Shown: positions 35,199-46,946 of the stretch, in pieces
Layout: each line of letters opens with the position of its first letter
How positions within the stretch are numbered: the stretch's first letter is position 1
Source of the DNA: Chamaecrista fasciculata
Taxonomy: Eukaryota; Streptophyta; Magnoliopsida; Fabales; Fabaceae
DNA length: 64,000 nucleotides
Direction of reading: 5' to 3'
Assembly: GCA_003254925.1 (NCBI GenBank)
Contig: QANZ01014337.1
Location: 62,401-126,400, forward strand
Notes under the pieces: generated by a model
Databases searched by the model: none
What the model was told of the DNA's origin: nothing
The model's input: the letters and a program-made list of their open reading frames with translations, nothing else
Made by a program: the position numbers and the translations under genes

Positions 35199-35682
35199 TG
35201 ATAATAGGCCCACCTACTTAAGCCCAATACACGACCTAACAAACACGTAAGTAGACCCAAAGGAGAACTTCTCCCCCTAATGGCGCCTTCACCCATCAAG
35301 GCGCTAACAACCAATAACCTGTCGAGGACATGGGAGAAAAGAATAAGTGGAATCATAATTAGCCTTAAAAGCTTACGTTTGACACCAGAGCAAGCAACGC
35401 CAGGAACCTTGATTACCAGGTGAAAATCCCTCCCGAGTAGGGCACTACGCTCCCTGAAAACACTCGCTCTGTCCTTGTATAAAACAAACCATCCCTCACA
35501 CAAGAAAGGTACTCTACCAAACTCATTCACTACTTTCACTCATCACTCGTACATCAAACATCTAACTTTAGCATCAGAGGTGAATTACAGCCCCCTGTTC
35601 TTCATTATCTTGCAGATAATTAACTCAAGGAATTACCTCGTCTGAACCAAATAATGACCCCCGGCCAGAACCTGATTCATCA
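35199..35682 (+). repeat. Solo LTR of a second Tat-like family
   Basis: A 484-bp LTR, TGATAATAGGCCCACC to CCTGATTCATCA, flanked by a perfect 5-bp duplication CTAAG (35194-35198 and 35683-35687). The homologous empty site at about 43228 reads CTAAA. A TATA-like TTGTATAAAACAAACC lies near 35476. The LTR shares start, end and the GCATCAGAGGTGAATTACAG phrase with the LTRs at 28753 and 34292, but the body differs. It is the product of LTR-LTR recombination. Confidence 0.88.
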
Positions 35683-35925
35683 CTAAGTTAAAAGATCTAC
35701 AAAATATTAGGGTATTATAAGACCAAAAATGAAATGAGCATCATGCAACTTGGAAAGAAAATAAAACCAAACCATAAAAAGCAATAAAACAAAAACAAAT
35801 AAAATTAAAATTAAAAGATAATAAACAAAAATGAATAATTAAAATTAAAATTAAAAAATAATAAACAAAAATAAATAAAATTAAAATAATAAAATAAATA
35901 GAGAGAAAAGAGTTCTTGCTCATAA
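35683..35925. repeat. Segmental duplication, copy A part 3
   Basis: Matches about 43228-43462 and includes an A-rich stretch of AAAATTAAAATTAAA units. The match ends near GAGAGAAAAGAG, where LINE sequence begins. Confidence 0.65.
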
Positions 35926-35944
35926 CTTCCAATTCATTCATATA

Positions 35945-38660
35945 AGTATTAGATAGAACGGTAGTGCGAAGTGGTTTCTTACCATTTCTTATGTTAGCCA
36001 GAGAGAGGATCTTAAGACAATCTTCTGGGAAAACATGACGATCATTGCCGATAGTATGATTAGGCCTTGGGCGTTAATGGGGGATTTGAATGACATTATG
36101 GAGACGAGTGAGAAGAGAGGGGGCGCTCTTGCTAATCTTAGTCGGTGTACTAAGTTTAGAGATAGAGTTGATCGTTGCTATCTCATGGATGGTCGCAGCG
36201 AAGGACACCTTTATACTCGGAAAGGACCCCAAACTAAGGGGTACAATAAAGTTTTTGAGCGGCTTGATCGGGTCCTCTGTAACACTTCTTGGAGATCTAC
36301 CCACCAAGAAGCAACTGTTCGTGTTCTGACTAGAATTGACTTCTCAGATCATCATCCCCTCCTCTTTCAGTTGGATAATGATCATTGTAGTAGAAGAGAT
36401 TGGCCTTTTTGCTTTGAAGATGTTTGGTTAACTAACCCCAATTTCAAAAGTTGTGCGCGGAGACGATGGAATGAGCAGTTCAGTTTAATCTTGCTCTTTC
36501 AGAATTATCCCAAGGTTTTGAGTGAATGGAATGTGAACATTTTTTGCCATATTAAAAAAAAGAAACTTAATCTCATGGCCGGCCAGGTTGGGTGGTATAC
36601 AAAGGAGCATATACTATTCCCCTCATCTTGAAAGACTGGAAAAGCAGCTTCAGTTAGAACTCCATGAGGTTTATGAGCAAGAAGAGAGGCTCTGGCATCA
36701 AAAGGATAGAACGGATTAGATTCAATCAGGAGATAGAAACACCAAATTTTCTCATCTCAAAACAATCAACAGACGACGGAATAATAGAATCAGTACTTTG
36801 AAGTTGGAGGATGGGAGCTGGATAGACAATGAAGATCAGATCTGCCAACACGTGATGGAGTTTTACAAGAATTTGTTTCACGAGGAGGATATGGTGAATC
36901 AGGGAGAGCATACTATGATTTCCTTTCCCGTCATTGACCGAGCTTTTATTGCAGATTTGGTAAGGAAATTACTAATGGGGATGTGCGTGAAGCTATTTTT
37001 TGTATGGGCACTTTGAAGGCTCCTGGGGAAGATGGTTTTCTTGCTCGTTTCTATCACTCTAATTGGGATGTTATTGGAGAAGACTTGTGTAATTTCATCA
37101 AAGGTGCCTTTCACGATAGGGATAAAATCAAGGAGGTTAATAAAACCCTTTTTGTCCTTATACCCAAAGTAACCCAACCGGTTAGTATCAGATAATTTCG
37201 GCCTATTTCTTTATGTAATGTGACTTATAAAACAATTCCTAAAATTATTGTAAATAGGCTCAAATCTATCCTTCCCAATATTATCTCACCCTATCAAACT
37301 AGCTTTGTTCTGGGTAGATGTGTACAAGATAACATATTATCGCGCAAGAAATGATTCATTCAAAGAGGAGGATGAGAGCGAAGAAGGGATTTATATTGAT
37401 TAAAGTGGACTTGGAGAAAGCTTATAATAGGCTCAAATGGGGTTTCATCCATAATACCTTGCTGGAGCTTAGATTACCAAAAAGTATGGTGTATACCATT
37501 ATGGACTGCATCACAACTTCTCCGCTTAATACTTTGTGGAATGGTAACAAGACAAAATACTTCAATCCCTCATGTGGCATCAGACAGGGCGATCCCCTCT
37601 CACTATACATTTTCGTCATTTGTATGAATAAACTTTCTCATATTATCACTGAGGCGCTCAATAATAAACAGTGGAGTCCTATGCACGCGGGTAAGCAAGG
37701 CCTTGTCATCGATCACTCATTTAATGTTTGCTGACGATCTTCTTCTTTTTAGTGAAGCCACGATGAATCATGCTCAGTGTGTTATTGATTTTCTGAATAA
37801 ATTTTGCTCGATGTCTGGGCAAAAAGTCAGCAGTAAAAAAACTAGTATGTTTTTCTCCAAAAATGTTAACAATGAGTTACGGAAAGAGATAGCCAGGCTT
37901 ACTGGTTTTAAAATCACCACCAATTTGGGCCACTTCTTGGGAGCTCCACAAATTCATGATAGGGTTCGTAGTGCCATTTATCATAAGATTATTGAGAAAG
38001 TTAGCAATCGCCTTGCGGGATGGAAGGCTATGATGCTCTCCTTTGCAGGTTGTGTCACGTTAACCAAGGCAGTTATCAACTATATTCCTTTCTATAATAT
38101 GCACGTCGCCCGTCTGCCAACGACCATTTGTGATAATATAGAAAGAGTTGAACGTGCTTTTATTTGGGGACACAGGATCGACAAAAGAAAACATCATATG
38201 GTTGGGTGGAATAAACTTTGTTTGCCAAAATACAATGGGGGTTAGGATCAAGAGGATGAGTTACATGAATGAAGTTTGCTTCCTTAAAATGGGCTGGCGG
38301 TTGTTGCAGGAGAAGGATGCCTTATGGAAGAATGTTCTTCTAAGTAAATACAATAGATCTTCTATCTTGACTTCTAATATTGATGCTAAACCCATTGATT
38401 CCTTTATTTGCAGGAGAAGGATTCCTTTATTGTCGCATGAACAAGGGGAAGACAGACTTGTGTGGAATTTGGATAATATGGTGTTCATACTGTTCGTAAT
38501 GCTTTTGCCTGCTTCATTAGGGAACACAATGAGTCCAGAGGTTCAGTTTGGCAAAATATTTGGAAGTGGAATGGCCTGGAACGTATTAGAACTTTATGTG
38601 GTTGGTTACTCATAACCGACTTAAGACTAATGCTTTGGCCTCGAACTTTCTTTATGTAAT
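35945..38660 (+). mobile_element. L1-type LINE, truncated and decayed
   Basis: A non-LTR retrotransposon body lacking ORF1 and the start of the endonuclease. Coding remnants run from the middle of the endonuclease to a C-terminal zinc-knuckle-like region. The right end is cut at about 38660, where a different repeat begins. No poly(A) tail or target duplication could be seen, as both ends are lost or overlaid. Confidence 0.85.
35960..38640 (+). pseudogene. LINE ORF2 remnant: endonuclease and reverse transcriptase
   Basis: The endonuclease part (about 35960-36630) has PWALMGDLND, DRVLCN and SDHHPL. The RT follows in several frames: FRPISLCNVTYK near 37197, motif A KVDLEKAYN near 37403, motif B GIRQGDPLS near 37580, motif C LMFADDLLLFSEA near 37715, and GHFLGAP near 37930. 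The C-terminal part continues to about 38640 (WKWN.LERIRTL). It is broken by stops near 36631, 36718 and 37193 and by frameshifts near 36960-37000, 37340 and 38245. The catalytic aspartates of motifs A and C are kept, but no full protein can be made. Confidence 0.88.
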
Positions 38661-38671
38661 TAACAATGTTT

Positions 38672-39009
38672 TGGCTTTTTTTTTGTTCTTAATGTTTCCT
38701 AAAGTTTCATAATTGGTCCCTAACTATTGAATGTAGTCATATCTCTCTAATTTCAAACCCGAACACGATGAAATCAAAACTATATGTTAAATTTAATGAG
38801 TTCTTTCTTTTATCCAGTTGGATTCATAGACAAATGAGGTCAAATCAGACCCGAAAATGGGTCAGTTATTTCATAAATTCAGTTATATATCTCTCGTTTC
38901 AAGTCCAAATGCAACAAAATCGGAGATATAAATTACTATTGACAAATTCTTTCTCTGTATAGTTGGAATCGTTGGTAAACGAGGCCAAATAATACTTCAA
39001 AAGTGAGTT
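38672..39009. repeat. Half copy of the 46166-type palindromic element
   Basis: Closely matches the left arm of 46166-46946, from TTTTTGTTCTTAATGTTTCC to AAAGTGAGTTTGA, and stops exactly where that palindrome turns back. It was probably left by deletion of one arm. It directly follows the LINE fragment. Confidence 0.7.
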
Positions 39010-39132
39010 TGATATATATATATAGTTGTAAACGAAAAGAAATTAAGGGCCTGTTTGGCTGGGAGTTAAAAACTCATTTATCCTCCTTTATCTCCAGTAC
39101 TCTTTTAATACTTGAGCTACAATATAATATCA

Positions 39133-39682
39133 CGTTTGTGGTGATTTTCAGTTATGCCCTTAATGTTTCATTTGTGTCAGTTGTGCCCCCAATGTAAAAC
39201 GTTAGTTTCAATTATGTCCCCAATTTCAATCATCCACAAAAAGAAAACCATTTTCGCACGATTTGAGCTCGATTTTGATCAGATTTCGTATGAGTTTTAA
39301 TTTTCGGGCATCACAAACTTAATTTCATGCATCAATTTCAAAGATTAAGCTCAAAATAGCCCCAAATCCGAAGAAAATCGGACCCGATGAACCCCAAAAA
39401 GGACCAAAACGAAATACAGCAAAATGAAGCATTTTTCTCAAAATTTCCATGTGCAAAATGATCCTTAGGAGCCGAAAATGAGTACCCATAAACTCATTTA
39501 TCAAAACAAACTGAAATGAACACAGATCGAAGCTCAAAAGTTCCGAAAAGCAGTACACTAACGAGGTTGGGGGCATAATTGAAACTAACGTTTCACATTG
39601 GGGGCACAACTGACACAAATGAAATGTTAGGGCATAACTGAAAATCACCGCAAACGTTAGGGGCATGAAAGGGTGTTTTGCC
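39133..39682. mobile_element. Truncated copy of the 55021-type Mutator-like element
   Basis: Nearly the same as 55021-55597 throughout, for example AAACGTTAGTTTCAATTATG and GGACCAAAACGAAAT. It lacks the first about 40 bp (GGCAAAACACCATTTTG). The right end GGGTGTTTTGCC is intact. Confidence 0.8.
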
Positions 39683-39737
39683 TTTTATTTATTATCCTTA
39701 CAACTTTCTCTCTCCATTCATCTTTTCTTACTCACAC

Positions 39738-39740
<3 letters not shown>

Positions 39741-39793
<53 letters not shown>
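39741..39793. repeat. (CT)n microsatellite
   Basis: An uninterrupted CT run followed by one undetermined base (N at 39794), so its true length may differ. Confidence 0.95.
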
Positions 39794-39824
39794 NTTTTTG
39801 TGGTGTAAAAATTTAAAAAACAGT

Positions 39825-41465
39825 AATGGGAAAAAATATATAATTCATTCCCCAAAACTTTACAATTTGGTCCTTCCTCCAGTATATATATAAGTAATAT
39901 TTTTTGAAGTGTAAAAATATAAAAATAAAATTCAAAATAGAAAAAAAAATATAATTCAATTCCCAAAACTTTACAGTTTGGTCCTTCCTTCAGTATATGC
40001 ATGAATAATATTTTTTGTAGTGTACAATATTCAAAACTAGTAATGAGAAAAATTATACATGTTGGTCCCTCCTCCAGTATATATATGAGTAATATTTTTT
40101 ATCGTGCAACAACTGAAGAACAAAATTCATAAAAATATATAATTCATATCCCAAAAAATATACATTTTGGTCCCTCCTCTAGTATATATATATGGATAAT
40201 AGTTTTTGTAGTATAAAAATTTAAAAATAAAATTAAAAGACAGTAATGAGAAAAATATATAATTCATTCCCCAAAAATTTACAGTTTGGCCCCTTCTCTA
40301 ATATATACTTGAGTAATATTTTTTGTAGTGAAAAAATATAAAAACAAAATTCAAAATAGGAAAAAATATATAATTAGCAATTCCCAAAACTTTACATTTT
40401 GCTCACTCTTCCAGTATATGCATGGATGATATTTTTTGTGATGACAACATTGAAAACAAAATTCAAAAATAGTAATGAGAAAAAATATATAATTTATAGA
40501 AAAATAAATATATGTTGGTCCCTCATCCAGTATATATGGGTAATATTTTTTGTAGTGCAGCAACTAAAGTACAAAATTCAAAAAATTACATAATTCATAC
40601 CCTAGAAAATGGTGTGAATTTATGGTTAGGAATGTGCCAAGTGTGGATAATGACTCTATTTTTTGTTGAACATAGCAAGCTTTACCGTGTAGTTGAGTTC
40701 GAGTTTTAGGGGGCATTTAGCAAATAATATTTTTTTTGTTTCACATGTCACACCTTGTTGTTTTGTATAATTTATCGTCTACTATTTTGGGTATATGGCC
40801 AATATTTTTTGTTGTCTCATTCGAAAACAAAAATTACAGTTCAGTCCAACTTATTAATAATATTTTTTCAGTATAATCAGATCCAAAAAATATACATTAT
40901 GGTCCCTCCTGCAGTATATATGGATAATATTTCTAGTGGTGTAAAAATTTATAAGCATATTTTAAAAACAATAATGAGAAAAAAAAATATATAATTATTC
41001 CTCACTTAATTACAGTTTGGTCCCTACTCTAACATATATATGAGTAATATTTTTTGTGGTGAAAAAATAAAAAAAAAATTCAAAATAGAAAAAAAAATTT
41101 ATAATTCTCAAATCTCAAAACTTTACAGTTTGGTCACTCTTCCCGCATATGTGTGGATAATATTTTTTGTACTGTACACTATTGAAAAAAAATGTATAAT
41201 GCATATAAAAAAATATACATATTGGTCCTTCATTCAGTATATATATGGGTAATACTTTTTGGTATTGTAAATAATAAAGAACAAAATTAAAAAAATACAT
41301 AATTCATACCCGAAAAAATATACCTTTCGGTCCCTCCTCTAGTATATATATAGATAATATTTTTTATAGTATAAAAATGTAAAATTAAAATTAAAAGACA
41401 GTAAAAATAAAAAATATATAATCTATTCCCCAAAAAATATACAATTCAGTACTCAAAAATTACAT
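39825..41465. repeat. Degenerate tandem array, unit about 90-120 bp
   Basis: About 13 units, each with ACTTTACAGTTTGGTCC-like sequence, then TCCAGTATATATATGAGTAA, then TATTTTTTGTAGTG, then an A-rich stretch. Units start near 39850, 39960, 40050, 40150, 40270, 40385 and 40500; a diverged gap at about 40600-40880 follows, then units to 41465. Unit length and sequence vary, so the array is old. It is noncoding. Confidence 0.75.
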
Positions 41466-41860
41466 TTTGGTCCCCCACTCACACCTTTAATCTCCTTTTA
41501 TACAGCCACTAAAATCTCCTTTTATAACTTCTTCTTTAGCACAAATTTCGAGGTAATTATTTATCATAAAACTTTACTAAAGTCAAAAAAAATACCAAAA
41601 TAACACTATTTTATTCTTTGTCTTTACCATTTTTAGCTCTATACAACTTTAAAATACCAATACAATTATTTCAACCCACCACAATCGTTACATACCCTTT
41701 ATAATAATTTTACATCATAATTCCTCCTTTATCTCTCATTTTCCCAAACACCATTTACTAAAATACTCCTTTATAAACCAAATCTTTTAACTCTCCTTTA
41801 CAAACTCGCCCCTTCCTTTATCCTCCTCTAACTCCTAACTCTAACCCTAATAGACCCTAA

Positions 41861-43545
41861 GTAGTTTGATCCATCTTTCCCAATAGCACGGGGTTGAATG
41901 TTTGAAGAAGAAGCTTTGTTACATTTTGCCTTTGAAGTATTGGATTTCGCCTTCACATCTCTTGGGCGATTCGCGGGATGTCCTCGTCCACATTTGGCCA
42001 TTTTTTGTTCGGACATCCTAAAACTTTTGTTCATATATGAAAGAGAAATAATTAATATATATAAAATAAAAATTCACAATATAGTGTTAATTTGAGACAT
42101 ATGCATATATATAGGACGTGACTAAAGAAACAAATAGAATAAAGAGTAAACTAGCATCCAATTCTTTAAAAATTAGAGAATTAACAACTCAGACTGATAG
42201 ATTGAAATACACAATTTTATTTTTGAAAAATTAAAATATTATATTATTTAAACTAACAAATATATTGTTTTGATATTTCAATAACTGAACTATGTATTTC
42301 AAATTTAATTTGAGTTATCAACTATTTCAAAACTCAAATTTGAGTTGCCCGAATAATGACTAAAATAGTATATTATCTATTATATATATACATTTAGTAT
42401 CAACTATTTATTATGGGAAGTTACCTTTCTTGTTACCGGCCGCTTCCTTCAAATTGAGTTTTGTTGTTGCATCTTTGGGATGATTTGGATAAAGGACATA
42501 ATTGCAAGCAATGTCGACTGTTTTCATCATCCATATTACTAGATGGCTTTAGTATCACTAGTACAATTGCCCTTTTATTCTCAAAATAAATTTCATCCAT
42601 ATCAAAATTTCATATAGAATAATGGAAGAGTTTGTTGCACCTTTTTTTACACAACTTCTGCAATGAGAGAATAAATGATATTTATAAGTCATCAAGTCAT
42701 AATCACAAGAGTTGTATATTATTATGAATAAAATAAATTTAATTTGACAAAAGAAAACTACTTGATGATAGTTTATCATGACTTAAAAGTAAGATTTACC
42801 TTGTAAATAAAAGATGATATAAAGTATACATACATGAATATATTTGAGCATAAAAATGATTGAAAGAGAAAGACAATGAAAATGAGAAGCAAGGTATATC
42901 ATGAATCAATGTGATCAAATTAAAATAACATCAGACTAATATATACATTCTTGAATAAGCCTTAAGATTAGTATCATGTGATTAAGTCATTATCTCAAAC
43001 AATAATAAAAACACATAGATAATACACAAAATGAACTTTTACTTTATCAATTTTACAATACATTCATGCATGCTACTAGTAGCTTTCATATCCTTGATGC
43101 TACATGTAGGTAATTAAAGTTTCACACTTGCATTTAAATTGAGTTTCACGGTTGATTAAAAACAATCCTTTTTAAAAGAAAATTCTATACAAGTCTACAA
43201 ACAAAATCAGCCACATCCTTATAAACTAAAAGTTAAAAGATCTAGAAAATATTAGGGTACTATCACACCAAAATTGAAATGAGCATCATGCAATTTAGAA
43301 AGAAAATAAAAACAAACCATAAAAAGCAATAAAACAAAAATAAATAAAATTAAAATTTCAAAATAATAAACAAAAATAAATAAATAAATAAAACTAAAAT
43401 AAATAAATAATAAACAAAAATAAATTAAATTAAATTAATAAAATAAATCAAGAGAAAAGAGTCTTACCTCATGAGACGAAACAACTCGAACGAGACTCTT
43501 GAGAGACAATAAATTTAGCTCTTTCGAATCCTAAGTCCAGTATGT
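41861..43545 (-). pseudogene. Possible small gene with 5' intron, cut by the Harbinger-like element
   Basis: Minus strand: a first exon of about 80 nt (about 43545-43468) ends at GAG|GTAAGA. A 1.45-kb intron ends at TTTTAG before 42017. The next exon opens one base later with ATG (42016) and codes for about 52 residues, MSEQKMAKCGRGHPANRPRD followed by a Lys/Ser/Asn-rich stretch, before running into the transposon end at 41857. I do not recognise the protein. It could be a chance ORF, but the TATA box, donor, acceptor and start codon line up in order. The intron contains copy B of the segmental duplication. Confidence 0.35.
42405..43462. repeat. Segmental duplication, copy B (uninterrupted)
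   Basis: Matches, in order and orientation, 28325-28752, 34790-35198 and 35683-35925. It contains neither LTR insertion, so it shows the empty sites AAAGTATACATAC and AAACTAAAAG. Base differences from copy A are scattered, and both copies end in an A-rich region. Confidence 0.8.
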
Positions 43546-43559
43546 GTTCGATGGAGAGT

Positions 43560-43590
43560 TGCGGGGATCTATTTATAGATGGGGGTGGGC
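43560..43590 (-). promoter_or_regulatory. TATA box for the possible gene at 41861-43545
   Basis: The minus strand reads ATCTATAAATAGATCCCC at about 43565-43582. The TATA motif lies about 30-40 bp before a sequence that leads to a splice donor at 43468. Confidence 0.4.
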
Positions 43591-43599
43591 AGAATGCTT

Positions 43600-44488
43600 G
43601 TAAGTTTATCGATGTGGGACTTACATACATTTACACGGGCCTCTAAATCTCTTGGTCTATCAGGTGACTCCAATGATAATATTTTTATTTATTTATTTTC
43701 CCTATACTGGATGTCTCTTGTGAGTAATTTTTTAATGTCCCTATCAAAAGTGTACAGTTGGATATGAATACATATATGTAGTGTATCAATAATTGATTAT
43801 TTAACGTTATACAATGATGATCAAAAAAAATTAATATTATGATAATTTATTATTACTTTCATAATCAAACATTCAAATCTTAAGATCTCATATATCAATC
43901 ACAACGTGACCTTAATTTTACTCTCAATTTTAGATAATATTTATATATGTCAAAGTTATATAGTTAAATGTCTAGAGAAAATAGTTATAAATTGCCTATT
44001 ATTATTTCGTTACAAATTATTCATACAATATTGTGTAACTCTTACATGAGCTTCTAGATCTCGTGATTTCACACTAATTATGATGTAATTTCAATCATAA
44101 AAATTTTTTTATTATCCATATATTGGATCTCTTATGTGATTAATTTTATATTGTCCATATCAAACTTGCAAAAATTGGATGTTCAAAGTATGTAGTGTAT
44201 CAACAATTGACTATTTAACATTATACAATAATGATCAAGAAAATTAACATTGTGAATTTGTGATAACTTACCATTATTTCATATAATACATCGAGCGTCC
44301 GGGTCTTAAGTTTTATGGTAGAGACAAAAATACCTTTGAGTTTTAAAATTTGATAAACATACTCATGATCTCTCTCATTTTGTTTATTTAGGACTATTGA
44401 ATTTTAAAAGTTAATAGATTCAACTTTCAAATAAGTTGATAGACAGCCCCTAAACTTTTTTAAAACAATAAGACTATTTAATTAATAT
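43600..44488. other. AT-rich intergenic stretch, no gene seen
   Basis: It contains two loosely similar blocks about 430 bp apart. Both have a GTAGTGTATCAA(T/C)AATTGA..ATTTAAC phrase (near 43778 and 44200), followed by AATGATCAA. This suggests an old local duplication. No exon is supported. Confidence 0.4.
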
Positions 44489-44918
44489 GGGTAAATTACA
44501 CTTTGGTACCTTGTGGTTTGACCCTATTTCACTTTGGTACCCTGTGGTTTGAAACTTGACACTTTGGTACCCTGTGGTATTCTCCATTAACACTTTGGTA
44601 CCCTTTGGAGCTATTTTGTAATTTTAACCATAATAAATTTTACAAAAATTACATATTGACCCCCAAAAAATTTTAAATTTTTCATTTTAGTCCCTATATA
44701 ATATGTATCCAGGGACCTATTTGTAATTTTTTGAAAATTTTTTGGGGTCAATATGTAATTTTTGCAAAATTTGTTATGGTTAAAATTACAAAATAGCTCC
44801 AAAGGGTACCAAAGTGTTAATGGAGAATACCACAGGGTACCAAAGTGTCAAGTTTCAAACCACAGGGTACCAAAGTGAAATAGGGTCAAACCACAGGGTA
44901 CCAAAGTGTAATTTACCC
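44489..44918. mobile_element. Palindromic MITE with GGTACC repeats, second family
   Basis: A 430-bp palindrome from GGGTAAATTACACTTTGGTA to the complement ending TTTACCC. GGTACC occurs four times in each arm, separated by about 30 bp (CTGTGGTTTGA-type spacers). Flanking 9-mers AATTAATAT and TAATAATAT match at 7 of 9 bases. Related in plan to 2659-3049. Confidence 0.7.
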
Positions 44919-46165
44919 TAATAATATTAAGTGATTAAAATTGAAAATTTAGAAGTTATATTTTTCAACTTATTTAAAAGATAAGAGATCTATCTATCAT
45001 TATTTGTCAACTTGTTTACATTGCTGCAGTGGCCCAAGCCAGTTCATCATGGGCCCACAAGCTTTTCTTCTTGGATTGCTCATGATGATGACGATGATGA
45101 TGAAGGTGTTAATAGTGGCATGGGAATATCGGGAATACTTTATAAAGCTCTTGAGTTATCCTGCCAAATTTCATGAGGGGTTTTGTTCATAAGGAAGACC
45201 ATAAGTGAAATATTCAGGCAAAAAAAAAAACCATAAGTGAATAATACTTTATAATATTGTCTTATCAATGTAACCATAATAAATATAAATCATTAATGAG
45301 TCAATATAGGTAACAATTAACCAAACAAACTAAAACATTAAAATGCATAAAATCTTTCAGAACTTTTAATTTTGTGTAAATCTTCTAATATAATATTTTA
45401 TTACAATTTCATAGAAAATCAAGTTTAGTTTTTTTTTTCTAATAATTTTATGATTGTTGTTACTTTTTACATTAATCTAAAATTAAAATAATTATTATTG
45501 TAATTAACAGTAGCATAAAAACTAACGTTTCTTGATTTTTCTCAATAAAGAAATTAACAAAATGAGTTACTTACATTGAATCTATAGTTCATGGATCTTT
45601 CCTCACTTTTCAAAGTTTATGGATTTTTTTTTTATTTTGCATAATAACTAAAATTCAAGGTGGTTTTGTTAAAAAAAGACAATTTTAAAAACCATGGACA
45701 AGACATATTTTCAAAAACTAATCTTTCAAAGCACAAACTAGTTTAATCTATTTGATTTCTCGGAAAATTTCAGACATCATAAACAACATATCAAGTGAAA
45801 GGCTACCTTAAACTATTTATAGAAACCAATGACCTCACATCTTAAGAAACATTTCCAAATGGAAAATTTGATGAAATAACAAAATTTGACATGGACTTTT
45901 TTTTTTCATTTTTTCAATTTTTTAAATTCAATAAAACTGTCTTCTGTTTCACCTGTAATGTAACATTTAAGCAAAGTATCATATCCTCACTAATCTTACA
46001 AAGTATTTGGGCTACATATCAAGGGACATAAACAATTAGGAAATGCAAAGCAAAGCCACAAAAAAGCTTATACTCAAGTAAGCAACATATAGGAGTTTGA
46101 GTCCTCGCTATTTGTCCCTTTACCATTTTATAGGAGAATACTTTTGAGATTGATTACGATTATAA
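44919..46165. other. AT-rich intergenic stretch, no gene seen
   Basis: An open plus-strand frame of 62 codons at 45004-45192 (with a methionine run) has no recognisable domain or splice support. The rest is AT-rich with no clear repeat. Confidence 0.35.
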
Positions 46166-46946
46166 GGTCAAAAACTTATTTTGGTCTCTAATGTTTACTC
46201 TAAGTTCCGTTTTGGTCCCTACTATTTTTTATTCTTAATATTTCCTAAAGTTTCATAATTGGTCCTTAATTATTGAATGTAGTCATATTTCTCTCATTTC
46301 AAACCCGCACGCGATGAAATCAGAACTACATGTTAAATTTAATGAGTTCTTTCTTTATCCAGTTGGATTCATCAGCAAATGAGGTCAAACCGGGCCCAAA
46401 AATGGGTCGCTTATTTCATAAATTCGGTTATATATTTCTCGTTTCAAGTCCAAATACAACGAAACCGGAGCTATAAATTACTTTTAACAAATTATTTATC
46501 TGTATAGTTGGAGTCATTGGTAAACGAGGCCAAATAGTACTTAGAAAGTGAGTTTGACTTTCAAAGTACTGTTTGGCCTCGTTTACCAACAGCCTCAACT
46601 AAACAAAGAAAGAGTTTGTCAATAATAATTTGTAGCTCCAATTTTGTTGCATTCGAACTTGAAATAAGAGAGATATGTTGAATTCATGAAACAAGCGGCC
46701 CATTTTTGGGTCCGATTTGACCTCGTTTGTCGACGACACCAATTAGGCAAAGAAAGAACTCATCAAATTTAACCCGTAACTCAGATTTCACTGAGTTCCG
46801 GTTTGAAACGAGAGAGACACATTCAATAATTAGGGACTAATTATGAAACTTTTAGAAAACATTAAAGACCAAAAGGAGACAAAGAAGTATTAAGAACCAA
46901 AACAAAATTTAGGGCAAACATCAGGGACCAAAATTGGTTTTTGGGC
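46166..46946. mobile_element. Complete palindromic Mutator-like element
   Basis: A 781-bp near-palindrome centred near 46560. The ends are GGTCAAAAACTTATTTTGGT and the complement of GCCCAAAAACCAATTTTGGT. Flanking 9-mers CGATTATAA and TAATTATAA match at 7 of 9 bases. Each arm contains TTCATAATTGGTCC, TCTCTCATTTCAAACC and CAAATGAGGTCAAA-type phrases. It is noncoding and would give a very long hairpin RNA if transcribed. Confidence 0.65.

Larger units (their letters stand above)
39047..41857. mobile_element. Harbinger/Tourist-like element with nested insert and tandem array
   Basis: Ends GGGCCTGTTTGGCTGG and (complement) GGGTCTATTAGGGTTAG are similar. They are flanked by TAA on both sides (39044-39046 and 41858-41860), the 3-bp duplication used by PIF/Harbinger elements. 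The inside carries a Mutator-like insert (39133-39682), a CT microsatellite and a degenerate tandem array. No transposase is visible. The terminal repeat match is only moderate, so the class is an inference. Confidence 0.55.

Noticed and set aside
39741..39893. Open frame across the CT microsatellite
   Set aside because: It consists of a Leu-Ser run from (CT)n and contains an N.
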